47,219 nucleotides of DNA, from contig WRCO01000006.1 of the NCBI GenBank assembly GCA_009783855.1, positions 1 through 47,219 on the forward strand. Direction: 5' to 3'. This DNA comes from Alphaproteobacteria bacterium (GTDB taxonomy: Bacteria; Pseudomonadota; Alphaproteobacteria; Rs-D84). Shown here piece after piece: positions 24,384 to 32,614 of the stretch. How positions within the stretch are numbered: position 1 is the first letter of the stretch; each line of letters opens with the position of its first letter. The notes under the pieces were generated by a model, which made no database searches, was not told where the DNA came from, and saw nothing but the letters and a program-made list of their open reading frames with translations. The translations under genes were made by a program, and so were the position numbers.

Positions 24384-26171
24384 CGCGTCGCTTTCCGGAT
24401 GGAAATGCAGATATATTTTTTCCGCAAGTGATTTCGATATTCCCGCTGCGCGCGTCAATGCCGACGTGTCCGCGTCCGCAATTCCAGAGGCGGAGCCAAA
24501 ATGACGAAGCAGGGCGCGTCGGCGCGCGGCCCCGATGCCGTCGATTTCATCCAATGCGCTTGCAACCGCGCGTTTGCCGCGCGTTTTTTTATGGAATGTA
24601 ATCGCAAACCGGTGCGCTTCGTCTCTGCCTGCGCGAAGTAATAAAAACAGCCGCGAATCTTTTGGCAGCGATGAATCGACTTTGCCGTCCGGCATTATAA
24701 AACTTTCGTCGCCGTCGCGTTTTTCGCCCTTTGTAATTCCCAAAACCGGAATTTCCAGATTTAATTTTTTCAAAACTCTTTTCGCGGCGTTCCATTGTTG
24801 TCTCCCGCCGTCGACGATTAACAGGGGTCGAACATCTTCGGCCCCGGGGGCGCAAGATACTGCGCCCTTACAATTACCATACCTTCGCGTCAAAAATTCT
24901 TCCATCATTGCCGCATCGTTCCCGGCGCGGGATTCGTCGTGAAGTTTATAATGCCGGTATTCTTTTTTTGCAAACCCTTCCGACCCGAATACAATCATCG
25001 CGCCGACCGGGTTTGTTCCGAACAAATGCGAATTGTCGAACACGTCCGCGCGTTCGATTCGGATGCCAAGCCAGCCTTCCAGTTCCGCAACCGCGTCGCG
25101 CCATTTGATTTCGGCGCGTGCAAAAACTTTCCGATTGGTCGATATTTGGTGAAGAAGTTTTTTAATCTCGACGTCGTCGGGGCGACAGGCGACCGGCAGC
25201 AGGCGATAGGAATCAAGCAACGGTGTCGGGATGTTTGTGATTATCGGAATATTCCGGTTTCCTGTTTCTTGCCGCTTGTCGCTTATCGCCCAGAGAATCG
25301 TTTGTTCCATAATATCCGACGGCGTCATGCCGTCCGTTTGTTTCGGATATATTATCTGGTTCGATATAATCGCCCCGTCGCGAATGCGTTCAATTGCAAT
25401 CGTTGGCCGTTCGGAAAAATCGCCCGCGAAATAGTCCGCCGATTTGCCGCTTTTCCTTCCGCGCGCGGCGGTTTCCGATAATGCGCGAATCTGGTCGCGA
25501 AATTTCGCGGCGCTTTCGAAATCCATATTCGCGCTTGCCGCGTCCATTTGTTTTGACAAGTCTTTCAAGACCGAAGACGTATCGCCCGATAATATCCGGC
25601 GGGCAAGGGCGACACAGTTTCGGTATTCGGATACGGTATCCGAATGCCGTATCCGAATACCGGCCATGCACGGCGCGCTGCACCTTCCGATTTGATAAAG
25701 CAGGCACGGCCGCGTGCGGTTCTTCATATATGAATCGGTGCAAGTGCGGATGCGGCATACTTTCTGGATAAGTTTTAACGATTCGTTAAGCGCCGTCCCG
25801 GACGTATACGGCCCGAAGACGTCGCGTTTCTGATTCGTCTTTCCGCGAAATTTGGACAGGCGGGGAAATTCGCCCGGAACAAGTGCAAGCATCGGATACA
25901 TCTTGTCATCGGACAACAGGATATTGTATTTCGGCCGCTTGTTCTTTATAAAATCGGATTCAAGGATAAGGGCGTCCGCTTCGGTCTTGGTCGTAATAAT
26001 TTCAATCCGCGCGACGTCCCACTGCAATATTTTTTCGTCCGCCGCATGCTGGCGCAGTCTTGCGCTCAAACTCTTTGCCTTGCCCACGTAAAGCAGCGCG
26101 CCAGATTTGTCAAACATCTGGTATACGCCCGGAACTTTGGGAACATTTTCAATAAGCGACTTGAATTGCAT
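24375..26171 (-). CDS. uvrC: UvrABC system protein C with in-frame insertions
   Basis: Nuclease subunit of nucleotide excision repair; it makes both cuts beside the lesion. The 598-residue product has a GIY-YIG domain (VPGVYQMF, LLYVGKAKSLSARLRQH), a UVR motif (ANMDFESAAKFRDQIRAL), the RNase H-like domain (VFDNSHLFGTNPVGAMIVFG, LLIVDGGRQQWN) and terminal helix-hairpin-helix motifs (EIDGIGAARRRALLRHFG). Start at 26171 with AAGG upstream. Three palindromic segments lie in frame near residues 170-184, 294-331 and 435-441, each encoding residues foreign to the family, so the core is close to family length only because other loops are short. It converges on pgsA with a 9-base overlap. Confidence 0.93.
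   Translation of the reverse strand: MQFKSLIENVPKVPGVYQMFDKSGALLYVGKAKSLSARLRQHAADEKILQWDVARIEIITTKTEADALILESDFIKNKRPKYNILLSDDKMYPMLALVPGEFPRLSKFRGKTNQKRDVFGPYTSGTALNESLKLIQKVCRIRTCTDSYMKNRTRPCLLYQIGRCSAPCMAGIRIRHSDTVSEYRNCVALARRILSGDTSSVLKDLSKQMDAASANMDFESAAKFRDQIRALSETAARGRKSGKSADYFAGDFSERPTIAIERIRDGAIISNQIIYPKQTDGMTPSDIMEQTILWAISDKRQETGNRNIPIITNIPTPLLDSYRLLPVACRPDDVEIKKLLHQISTNRKVFARAEIKWRDAVAELEGWLGIRIERADVFDNSHLFGTNPVGAMIVFGSEGFAKKEYRHYKLHDESRAGNDAAMMEEFLTRRYGNCKGAVSCAPGAEDVRPLLIVDGGRQQWNAAKRVLKKLNLEIPVLGITKGEKRDGDESFIMPDGKVDSSLPKDSRLFLLLRAGRDEAHRFAITFHKKTRGKRAVASALDEIDGIGAARRRALLRHFGSASGIADADTSALTRAAGISKSLAEKIYLHFHPESDALL
24848..24867. repeat. REP-like palindrome inserted in uvrC
   Basis: GGGCGCAAGATACTGCGCCC differs by one base from the intergenic copy at 15322-15341. 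In uvrC it helps encode GNCKGAVSCAPGAED between the RNase H-like motifs. Confidence 0.85.
25180..25291. repeat. word-repeat inverted repeat inside uvrC
   Basis: Arms 25180-25210 and 25261-25291 (31 bases each, words of the GGCGACA type) are complementary at 22 of 31 positions without a gap, with a 50-base loop. They are translated in frame as residues about 294-331. Confidence 0.75.
25621..25662. repeat. perfect 16-bp inverted repeat inside uvrC
   Basis: CGGTATTCGGATACGG (25621-25636) is the exact reverse complement of 25647-25662; the 10-base loop repeats part of the arm word. In frame it encodes the RIRHSDTVSEYR stretch right after the conserved CSAPC. Confidence 0.95.
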
Positions 26172-26229
26172 TTTTGCCTTGTTTATGATAACATTATAGG
26201 TGAAAAAAAATAAAAGAAAAGGAACGAAT

Positions 26230-26742
26230 ATGAAAATGCTACTCACAGGCCGCAGGCCGCGAACCGCAAGCCGCGAACAATCCGGCCGCTCGATGATAGA
26301 AATGCTTGGCGTGCTTGCCATTATGGGCGTCATAACCGTCGCCGCAATCGGCCTTATAACATCCGCCATGCGAAGCATGCATCGAAGCAATGTCCAAGAC
26401 CACGTCGCCCAAATCGTCAACGAAGTGCGCGCCATATACGGCGAATACGACGATTATTCCATGCTGGATAACGCAACGGTATTCGCGTCGATGCGCGGCA
26501 TGTCGTCAAGGAACCCTTATGGCGGCGAATATGCGATTTCCGTGCACCCGCTTGACGCGCGTCAATTCGTGCTTGCCATAACCGGACTTTCCCGTTCCGA
26601 CTGTTTATTCTTCCGGACAAGGGCGTGGACCGATTCGGTCGGATTCCAGACGTCCGACGGAAGGGTCAGCGGCGCCGAAGCCGACCCGTTTGATTGCGGT
26701 GCGACCGACGGAAGGAATATCATAAGGATAATCTTTAATTAG
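26230..26742 (+). CDS. type IV prepilin-like protein
   Basis: Pilin or pseudopilin. The class III signal has a basic leader (TGRRPRTASREQSG), a predicted prepilin-peptidase cut G19/R20 and Glu at mature position 5 (RSMIE). A hydrophobic N-terminal helix follows (MLGVLAIMGVITVAAIGLI), then a globular domain with a Cys pair near the end. ATG 26230 has AAAGGA upstream; a start at 26200 is open but less likely. The leader is encoded by short repeated words (GGCCGC, AACCGC, AAGCCGC). It stands alone between uvrC and the pseudouridine synthase, away from the secretin at 10.2 kb. Confidence 0.85.
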   Translation: MKMLLTGRRPRTASREQSGRSMIEMLGVLAIMGVITVAAIGLITSAMRSMHRSNVQDHVAQIVNEVRAIYGEYDDYSMLDNATVFASMRGMSSRNPYGGEYAISVHPLDARQFVLAITGLSRSDCLFFRTRAWTDSVGFQTSDGRVSGAEADPFDCGATDGRNIIRIIFN

Positions 26743-26777
26743 TAGAAGGTAAAAATACTTTCTGCTATGCGAATGGA

Positions 26778-27779
26778 ATGAGCATAGAACCAGTAAAAGT
26801 TTCCCCGACTGAAGACGGAATCCGTCTTGTGCGCTGGTTCGCGCGGCATTACCCCCGGCTTTCCCAAATAGAGTTCCGGAAACTTTGCCGCACGGGCCAG
26901 ATACGGATAAACGCCGGCCGCGTCCGCGGGAACGAAGTGCTGTACGCCGGCGACGTCGTGCGCGTGCCGCCCGCCGCATTGGCAAGGGGTGACGCCTGCG
27001 CGCCAAAGGCGGAATCCGGAAGACAGTTTTCGATGTCTGATTTGGAACGCCTGCGAAAACGGATAATCCATGACGATGCGGACATCGTCGCGTTCGACAA
27101 GCCGGCGGGACTCAGCGTTCAGGGCGGAACAGGGATTAAGAAATCCCTTGATAAAATGGCGACCGCGCTTTTCCCGCACGATACAATTTTATTGGTCCAC
27201 CGGCTTGACCGGGAAACCAGCGGTGTTATAGTGTTGGCAAAGAACCAGCGCGCGGCGCAAAAGCTTGCCGAAGAGTTCCGGTCAAAGACCGCAGGCAAGG
27301 AATATCTTGCGCTGCTTTCGGGAAGCCCGAAACAAAAGCGCGGGACGATAGACAATTTTATGACGCGCGGACGCGTTTTCGATGCGGAAGAGGCAGAGGT
27401 CTTCAAAAACGAAACGGGGTTAAAGCCTCAACGCGCGGTAACAAGGTATAGGGTTCTTGGCGAATTGCCGGGCGTCCTGTCGTGGGTGCGGTTTATGCCG
27501 GAAACCGGGCGGACGCATCAATTGCGTCTGCATGCGGCGTTTTCGCTTCATGCGCCGATTGTCGGCGATGCGATGTATGGAAACAAGGAAGGGAAGCCGG
27601 GCGGACTGCGCGCGATGATAGAAAGCGACAATTTATTCCTGCTTGCGCGGCGGTTGACTTTCCGGCATCCTGCGACCGGGAAAAACATGACGCTTGCGGC
27701 AAAGCTTCCGGAATTTATGAAGTCTGTGGTAGGCTTGCTTGGGTTTGATGATGAAGAAAAAGAAGAGCCGGAAAAGTAA
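26778..27779 (+). CDS. RluC/RluD-type 23S rRNA pseudouridine synthase
   Basis: Converts specific uridines of large-subunit rRNA to pseudouridine. The 333-residue product has an S4-like RNA-binding N-terminus (RLSQIEFRKLCRTGQIRINA) and the catalytic domain with HRLDRETSG, catalytic Asp 144. FDKPAGLSVQGG and the later PETGRTHQLRLHA motif also match RluC/RluD. RluC is more likely than RluD from the S4 layout, but the target site cannot be fixed. Its 3' end overlaps the start of the AsmA-like gene by about 30 bases, suggesting coupling. Confidence 0.88.
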   Translation: MSIEPVKVSPTEDGIRLVRWFARHYPRLSQIEFRKLCRTGQIRINAGRVRGNEVLYAGDVVRVPPAALARGDACAPKAESGRQFSMSDLERLRKRIIHDDADIVAFDKPAGLSVQGGTGIKKSLDKMATALFPHDTILLVHRLDRETSGVIVLAKNQRAAQKLAEEFRSKTAGKEYLALLSGSPKQKRGTIDNFMTRGRVFDAEEAEVFKNETGLKPQRAVTRYRVLGELPGVLSWVRFMPETGRTHQLRLHAAFSLHAPIVGDAMYGNKEGKPGGLRAMIESDNLFLLARRLTFRHPATGKNMTLAAKLPEFMKSVVGLLGFDDEEKEEPEK

Positions 27780-29916
27780 AAAACCGGGAATCTTGATAAG
27801 AAAACGCGGCGCAAAAATATTGCGCCTGCTTAAACGCGCCGCATTGGCGCGAAGGCGGCGCATCTGGTTCATCATCCGCGCCTGCGCGCTTGCGTTCGGC
27901 ATATTCGTTTTATCGCTTGCCATCACGCTTTCCAAAATAGACCTTGATATGTTCCGCGAAGAAATAACGGCCGGACTTCGCGCCGCGACCGGGCTTCCCG
28001 TTGAAATTCAAGGGGACGTTTCGTGGAATCTTTCGCTTCGTCCGCGCGCCACGCTTACCGACGTACGCGTCAAGAATGCGGATTGGGCGACGCGTCCGTA
28101 CGGCGCAAGAATCGATTCCATTGTCGTGACGTTTGACTTGTTTTCCGTGTTTTCGGGCCGTCCCGCGATTGAAGAGCTTCGACTTGTCAATATGTGGGTT
28201 TCCGTCGAAGAAAACGAACAGGGCAAATTTTCCATAGACAGAGCGCCGCCCGCGCATGACTTTGTCGGACCGGATGAAAGCTTTCCGTTCGATTTGAACC
28301 TTGGGTTCGAAACGATAGAGCTTATAAACCCCCGCATCGAACACATAACGCCAAAGCGTGCGGAAAACTTTGCGGCGCAGCGCGCGCGAATAACGTACAG
28401 AAGACACCCGGACGGCGTTGAATACACCGGGTTCCTTGTCCGGTACGGTGTGGAAAAATCGTTCGTTCTGTCGTTTTCCGAACTTGATGCCGAACGAAGA
28501 ACATATCCCGCGCGCGTCGCCATCGCGGGCCGCACGGCCCAGCTTGTCGCGTACGGCGCGCTTGACGCGGAAAGCAAAATTCCCACGGACTTTACGGTTT
28601 CCGGAAGCGTGATAGACCTTAAAAAAATCGGAACGTTCCTTCGTCTTGATTTCCCGGAAGTGCCGCGGTTCAATGTCAATATGGCCGGTGGAATGGAACG
28701 CCAAAAAATTGTCGTCCGCCGCGCCGACCTTCGGTCCGGCAATAATGATATAAGCCTTGTCGGCAATTTTGATTGGAGGGGCCGCGTTCCGCTTTTATCC
28801 ATGCGCTTGTCGGGAAATAACATTAACCTTAAACAAATTGCGCCGGACATATATCGTCCGGAATATCCGCCGTGGGTGCGGCCGGCCGACCGCGAATTGA
28901 ACGTGTTCAAAGACACTCCGATTTATCCGGAACTGCTTCGTCTTGCGGATATCGACCTTGTGCTGGATTTTGGAAACATTACGGTATACCGCGAACTTGC
29001 CATCCGCGATTTGATCGCAACGGCAAGCGTAAAAGACGGCGTTGCAACCGTCCGCGCGAACGCGGAGATGGGCGGCGGCGACGTCACGGGCGTTGCAAAG
29101 GCGCATGAACAGGACGGCGTGCTGTACGCGCGCGCGGCCGGCCGCGGCGACAATATAGTCGTCGGCGACTTGCTTGCCGAGCTTCGCACTCATAACTTCC
29201 TTACCGGTCTTCCAAGCGGGTTCGAATTCTATTTGGAAAGCCGCGGCGGCGACCTGTTAAGCCTTATGTCCAACATCAACGGCCAGGTTATCGGCGCATC
29301 AACCGGCCGCGGACGGGCGCTCCGCGATGCCCAGGAATACCTGTACGGTCGGGATTTCTTGACATCTCTGCGCGACGGCGTCACCGGTTTTGTGCGAAGA
29401 AATAACGAAGAAATAATGCGCATCAATTGCGCGGCGGTAAACCTTAAAATCCGGGACGGTCGGGTTGAAACCGAACGCGGCGTCGCCGTCGAAACGTCCG
29501 AAGTCAATATACGCGCCGAAGGATACGTCGATTTGGGACGCGAAACGCTGCGGGCGTCGATGGTGACGACCCCTGTGCGGGGCCTTAAAATATCCGTGTC
29601 CGGAAATGTAGTCAATTCGATGGAGGTTCGGGGCAATCTTGCAGAGCCGGATTTACGGGTAAGCCGCGGCACCGTTGTAAACCGCGCGGTTACGGCGACG
29701 GGCATCGGATTGGTCCTTGCCCCGTTTACGGGCGGGCTTTCTATTCCTGCGGGCGCGGCCGTTGGGCTTCTTGCGTCCGATATTCTTACCAATTGGCTTG
29801 CCGACGACACTCCATGCCGGACGGCGATTGAACGCGGCGCGCCGTCGCGCCGTGGCGACCCCGAATTCATGCGGCGCCCCCTTTCCGAAAATGTGAACGA
29901 AATGTTTGGGGAATGA
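27748..29916 (+). CDS. AsmA family envelope protein
   Basis: Large inner-membrane-anchored periplasmic protein of the AsmA family, involved in lipid traffic to the outer membrane. About 722 residues: a very basic cytoplasmic tail (about 1-45), one membrane segment (IIRACALAFGIFVLSLAITL), then the AsmA N-terminal block (TGLPVEIQGDVSWNLSLRP). The C-terminal block has VDLGRETLRASMVTTPVRGL and the family ending in a Gly-rich hydrophobic stretch. ATG at 27748 (a second ATG follows directly). A GGCGCAA / TTGCGCC palindrome (27808-27826) lies in the basic tail. Confidence 0.88.
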   Translation: MMKKKKSRKSKKPGILIRKRGAKILRLLKRAALARRRRIWFIIRACALAFGIFVLSLAITLSKIDLDMFREEITAGLRAATGLPVEIQGDVSWNLSLRPRATLTDVRVKNADWATRPYGARIDSIVVTFDLFSVFSGRPAIEELRLVNMWVSVEENEQGKFSIDRAPPAHDFVGPDESFPFDLNLGFETIELINPRIEHITPKRAENFAAQRARITYRRHPDGVEYTGFLVRYGVEKSFVLSFSELDAERRTYPARVAIAGRTAQLVAYGALDAESKIPTDFTVSGSVIDLKKIGTFLRLDFPEVPRFNVNMAGGMERQKIVVRRADLRSGNNDISLVGNFDWRGRVPLLSMRLSGNNINLKQIAPDIYRPEYPPWVRPADRELNVFKDTPIYPELLRLADIDLVLDFGNITVYRELAIRDLIATASVKDGVATVRANAEMGGGDVTGVAKAHEQDGVLYARAAGRGDNIVVGDLLAELRTHNFLTGLPSGFEFYLESRGGDLLSLMSNINGQVIGASTGRGRALRDAQEYLYGRDFLTSLRDGVTGFVRRNNEEIMRINCAAVNLKIRDGRVETERGVAVETSEVNIRAEGYVDLGRETLRASMVTTPVRGLKISVSGNVVNSMEVRGNLAEPDLRVSRGTVVNRAVTATGIGLVLAPFTGGLSIPAGAAVGLLASDILTNWLADDTPCRTAIERGAPSRRGDPEFMRRPLSENVNEMFGE
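27808..27826. repeat. possible REP-like palindrome in the AsmA-like N-terminus
   Basis: GGCGCAA / TTGCGCC around AAATA, similar in layout to the 15322 and 24848 copies but shorter. It could be chance. Confidence 0.4.
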
Positions 29917-29924
29917 TTTTCCTC

Positions 29925-29954
29925 TTGCACCGAATCGGGCGTTTTTGCTATCAT
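29925..29954 (+). promoter_or_regulatory. dnaN promoter
   Basis: TTGCAC (29925-29930), 18-base spacer, TATCAT (29949-29954), the same -10 as the candidate RNA at 40.3 kb. Confidence 0.6.
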
Positions 29955-29998
29955 TCCCGCGATAATCTGAAGAAAAAATACAATAAAGAGGTATTAAA

Positions 29999-31117
29999 AT
30001 GGAATTTTCAGTATTTCGTCAAGTGCTTATACGCGCCCTGGGTCATATGCAGTCCATAGTTGAAAAACGCGCGACATTGCCGATTCTTATGAACGTAAAG
30101 ATGGAGGTAAAGGACGACCTTGTCCTGTCTGCGACGAATGTCGACCTTGAACTTGTAGAACATGTTGCGGCCGATATCACGCTTGGCGGCAAAATCACCG
30201 TGCCGGTGCATATGCTTTACGATATTGTCCGCAAACTTCCGGACGATGCCGAAATCAAATTCAAAATGAGCGGCGACCAGCTGGTCGTATCGGCGAACCG
30301 CGCCGTGTTCAAATTGCCGACGTTGCCGGCGGAAAATTTCCCAATGATGGCGGGCGCGCATTTGACCACGAAATTCACGATGACGACGGGCGATTTGGGG
30401 CATCTTATCAACCAGACTAAATTCGCAATCCCGACCGACGACGTGCGTTATCACCTTGGCGGAATTTATTTTCATATCACGGAAGAGGGCGGCAAAAAAA
30501 TGCTTACCGCCGTTGCGACCGACGCGCAAAGCCTTGCGCTGTGCAGCATGCCGGCCCCGGCGGGCGCTGCGGAAATGCCGGCCGTCATATTGCCGCGCCG
30601 TGTTATCGGCGAACTTTCCAAACTTCTTGAAGATGCGAATGTCGACGACGCGACCGTGGAGCTTTCGGATACCAAGGCGCGGTTTACCGTCGGTGCCGCG
30701 ACGCTTACATCCAAATTGGTCGACGCGCAATATCCGAATTACCGCGTTGTGATTCCAAAGGGCAACGACAAGATTTCCATCATCGACCGCAAGCAATTCG
30801 TGTCCATGGTCGACCTTGTCTCTGTCGCATCGACCGACAAGACGAAATCCGTGCATTTGGCGTTTTCGATGAACAAGCTTGTCGCGACGGCGTCAAGCCC
30901 CGACAACGGCACCGCGACCCAGGAACTGGACATCGAATACAACGGCGACGATACTTTCAACATTGCGTTCAATGTAAAAATATTGATGAATATCGCGAAT
31001 CAAATCGAAGGCGACAAATTCCAACTGGCGATGCAGGACCCGCTTGCCCCGACTGTGTTTCAATCGACGGACAAGAAGACAGATTCGTTGTTCATACTTA
31101 TGCCAATGCGAATGTAA
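29999..31117 (+). CDS. dnaN: DNA polymerase III sliding clamp (beta subunit)
   Basis: Ring-shaped clamp that holds DNA polymerase III on DNA. The 372 residues match the beta clamp over its length: EFSVFRQVLIRALGHMQSIV and LPILMNVKME near the start, and the C-terminal LFILMPMRM typical of the family. AAAGAGG precedes the ATG. It is a single-gene unit with its own promoter and terminator. It is not next to dnaA, unlike the common dnaA-dnaN-recF order. Confidence 0.96.
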   Translation: MEFSVFRQVLIRALGHMQSIVEKRATLPILMNVKMEVKDDLVLSATNVDLELVEHVAADITLGGKITVPVHMLYDIVRKLPDDAEIKFKMSGDQLVVSANRAVFKLPTLPAENFPMMAGAHLTTKFTMTTGDLGHLINQTKFAIPTDDVRYHLGGIYFHITEEGGKKMLTAVATDAQSLALCSMPAPAGAAEMPAVILPRRVIGELSKLLEDANVDDATVELSDTKARFTVGAATLTSKLVDAQYPNYRVVIPKGNDKISIIDRKQFVSMVDLVSVASTDKTKSVHLAFSMNKLVATASSPDNGTATQELDIEYNGDDTFNIAFNVKILMNIANQIEGDKFQLAMQDPLAPTVFQSTDKKTDSLFILMPMRM

Positions 31118-31119
31118 TA

Positions 31120-31146
31120 AAAAATCCCGCCGTTGGCGGGATTTTA
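31120..31146. terminator. bidirectional terminator
   Basis: AAAATCCCGCC / GGCGGGATTTT stem with a 3- to 4-base loop. It overlaps the stop codon of the leftward 63-residue gene. Confidence 0.92.
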
Positions 31147-31335
31147 TCGAGCAAATTTCCTGCCGATTTCGAAAAACAGACGGAACGGTATCTTAAGTGT
31201 CCAGTCTATAGCGGCGGCGGCGCGCGGGTGTTCGTCCACTATCTTGGCGCCTTCAAAAAATGAATTTTCTTTAAGGTCCAAGATGGCGTCATCGAATTCT
31301 TCTTTGGTAAGCGATCTGCGTTCTCTTTCCGGCAT
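31144..31335 (-). CDS. small hypothetical protein, 63 aa
   Basis: Not recognised. Charged N-terminal half (PERERRSLTKEEFDDAILDL) and a basic, mildly amphipathic C-terminus (WTLKIPFRLFFEIGRKFAR). It sits 15 bases after the 31351 gene in the same direction and shares its strong promoter; its stop is inside the shared terminator. The weak Shine-Dalgarno (AAGAAG) and small size keep confidence modest. Confidence 0.6.
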   Translation of the reverse strand: MPERERRSLTKEEFDDAILDLKENSFFEGAKIVDEHPRAAAAIDWTLKIPFRLFFEIGRKFAR

Positions 31336-31350
31336 TTCATTCTTCTTTTA

Positions 31351-31989
31351 TTAAGTGCCCCTGGCTTTATTCCAAAGCAGTTTTATACCCTTGCCGGCGC
31401 CGCGAAGCAGATGGGCGGATGTCCAAAGCGTGGTGCCAATCGTCTTGTCCGCGGTCCATGCCATCGCGCCAAGGGCAAAATTTTCTTTCGCTGCCGGCGT
31501 GCTTGAAAAAGCTTCGAATTTCAGAAGAGAATTGATTTTTGTATTTCCTTCTTTGAATCCCTTGGAGTTTGCTTTTTTCTTTGCGGCCTTTATGATTTCG
31601 TCTTTGGTCTTTCCGTCGACAAGAAGGTTGATGATGTCTTGGAACGCAAGCCCTTTTACGCACTTTACGATTTCTTCATACGTGAAGCCGTTCTTGTACA
31701 GAACCAGAACTTCGAAAGGTTTCAGGGTATATTTCTTTTCCAACTGGCCCTTGTCCTTTTTCATCATGTCAAGCACGGCAGTGGCGTCTGCTATGATGTC
31801 AAGAGCGGGCACGAAGTAGTTAAGTTCGTCTTCGAGATAATCATAATTCATGCCGGACTGCAGACATTTAATTAAATCAGTAAATCCGAAACCATAGAGC
31901 TCGAGTGTTTCAATCTGAGGGTCTTTCGTAGTGTCTTTCAGGCCATACAGTGTTTTGAGCTGTTGTTTTTGTATTGCGGTGTATGCCAT
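31351..31989 (-). CDS. hypothetical protein with internal helical repeat, 212 aa
   Basis: Not recognised. Cytoplasmic and Lys-rich, with a repeated short element: LYGFGFTDLIKCLQSG near residue 31 and LYKNGFTYEEIVKCVKG near 105, then LLVDGKTKDEIIKAAKK. This suggests tandem helix-turn-helix-like or helical-hairpin units. The tail is hydrophobic to basic (GAGKGIKLLWNKARGT). AAAGGAG lies before the ATG, and a consensus promoter drives it, so high expression is expected. It heads a two-gene unit with the 63-residue gene. Confidence 0.8.
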   Translation of the reverse strand: MAYTAIQKQQLKTLYGLKDTTKDPQIETLELYGFGFTDLIKCLQSGMNYDYLEDELNYFVPALDIIADATAVLDMMKKDKGQLEKKYTLKPFEVLVLYKNGFTYEEIVKCVKGLAFQDIINLLVDGKTKDEIIKAAKKKANSKGFKEGNTKINSLLKFEAFSSTPAAKENFALGAMAWTADKTIGTTLWTSAHLLRGAGKGIKLLWNKARGT

Positions 31990-32024
31990 ACCTGTCTCCT
32001 TTGTTCTTTTTTCATTTCAAGAAC

Positions 32025-32052
32025 ATTATAGCCCGGAATCATATTTTGTCAA
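32025..32052 (-). promoter_or_regulatory. consensus sigma70-type promoter
   Basis: On the minus strand TTGACA (32047-32052), 16-base spacer, TATAAT (32025-32030): both hexamers are perfect matches. It lies in the 65 bases between ppa and the 31351 gene. Confidence 0.85.
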
Positions 32053-32054
32053 GT

Positions 32055-32591
32055 CTATTTCTTGTTTTTCTTCACCTTGTCACCCGCGGCTCGTTTTATA
32101 CTTTCCATGATGATTTTCTCCGCGCGGACACGGTCGTCCCACCCCAATGTCTTGGACCAGGATTTCGGTTCCAAATCCTTGTAATGTTGAAAGAAATATT
32201 GGATTTTCGACCGCAAAGAAAGCGGCAATTCATCAATACGGGAAATCTTTTCGTAATACGGGTCAACCTTGCCCGTGGGCACACAAATGATTTTTTCATC
32301 GCCGCCCGCCTGGTCTTTCATAAGCAGCACGCCAATAGGGCGAACCACAACGATAACGCCGGGACGAAGCGGCGCGCTGCACACCACCACACAGTCAAGC
32401 GGGTCGCCGTCACCGCCCAAAGTTCCCGGAAAATATCCGTAATTCGCAGGGTAAGCAAGCGGAGTATGCAGAATCCGGTCAACTTTCAGCATGCCGGTGT
32501 CTTTGCAGATTTCGTATTTAACATGGCCGTCTTCCGGCACCTCTATTAACGCCACCAGTTTCTTTGGCGCTTCTTTGAATGTTATCTTCAT
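32055..32591 (-). CDS. ppa: inorganic pyrophosphatase
   Basis: Soluble family I pyrophosphatase; hydrolyses pyrophosphate to phosphate and pulls biosynthetic reactions forward. The 178 residues carry the signature DGDPLD (61-66) with metal-binding aspartates, plus YPANYGYFPGTLG and KVDPYYEKI. AGAGGT lies before the ATG at 32591. The C-terminus ends in a short Lys-rich tail (DKVKKNKK) not typical of the family. It sits 23 bases after the methyltransferase gene on the same strand. Confidence 0.95.
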   Translation of the reverse strand: MKITFKEAPKKLVALIEVPEDGHVKYEICKDTGMLKVDRILHTPLAYPANYGYFPGTLGGDGDPLDCVVVCSAPLRPGVIVVVRPIGVLLMKDQAGGDEKIICVPTGKVDPYYEKISRIDELPLSLRSKIQYFFQHYKDLEPKSWSKTLGWDDRVRAEKIIMESIKRAAGDKVKKNKK

Positions 32592-32614
32592 TTTTCTACC
32601 TCTGAGGCATTATA

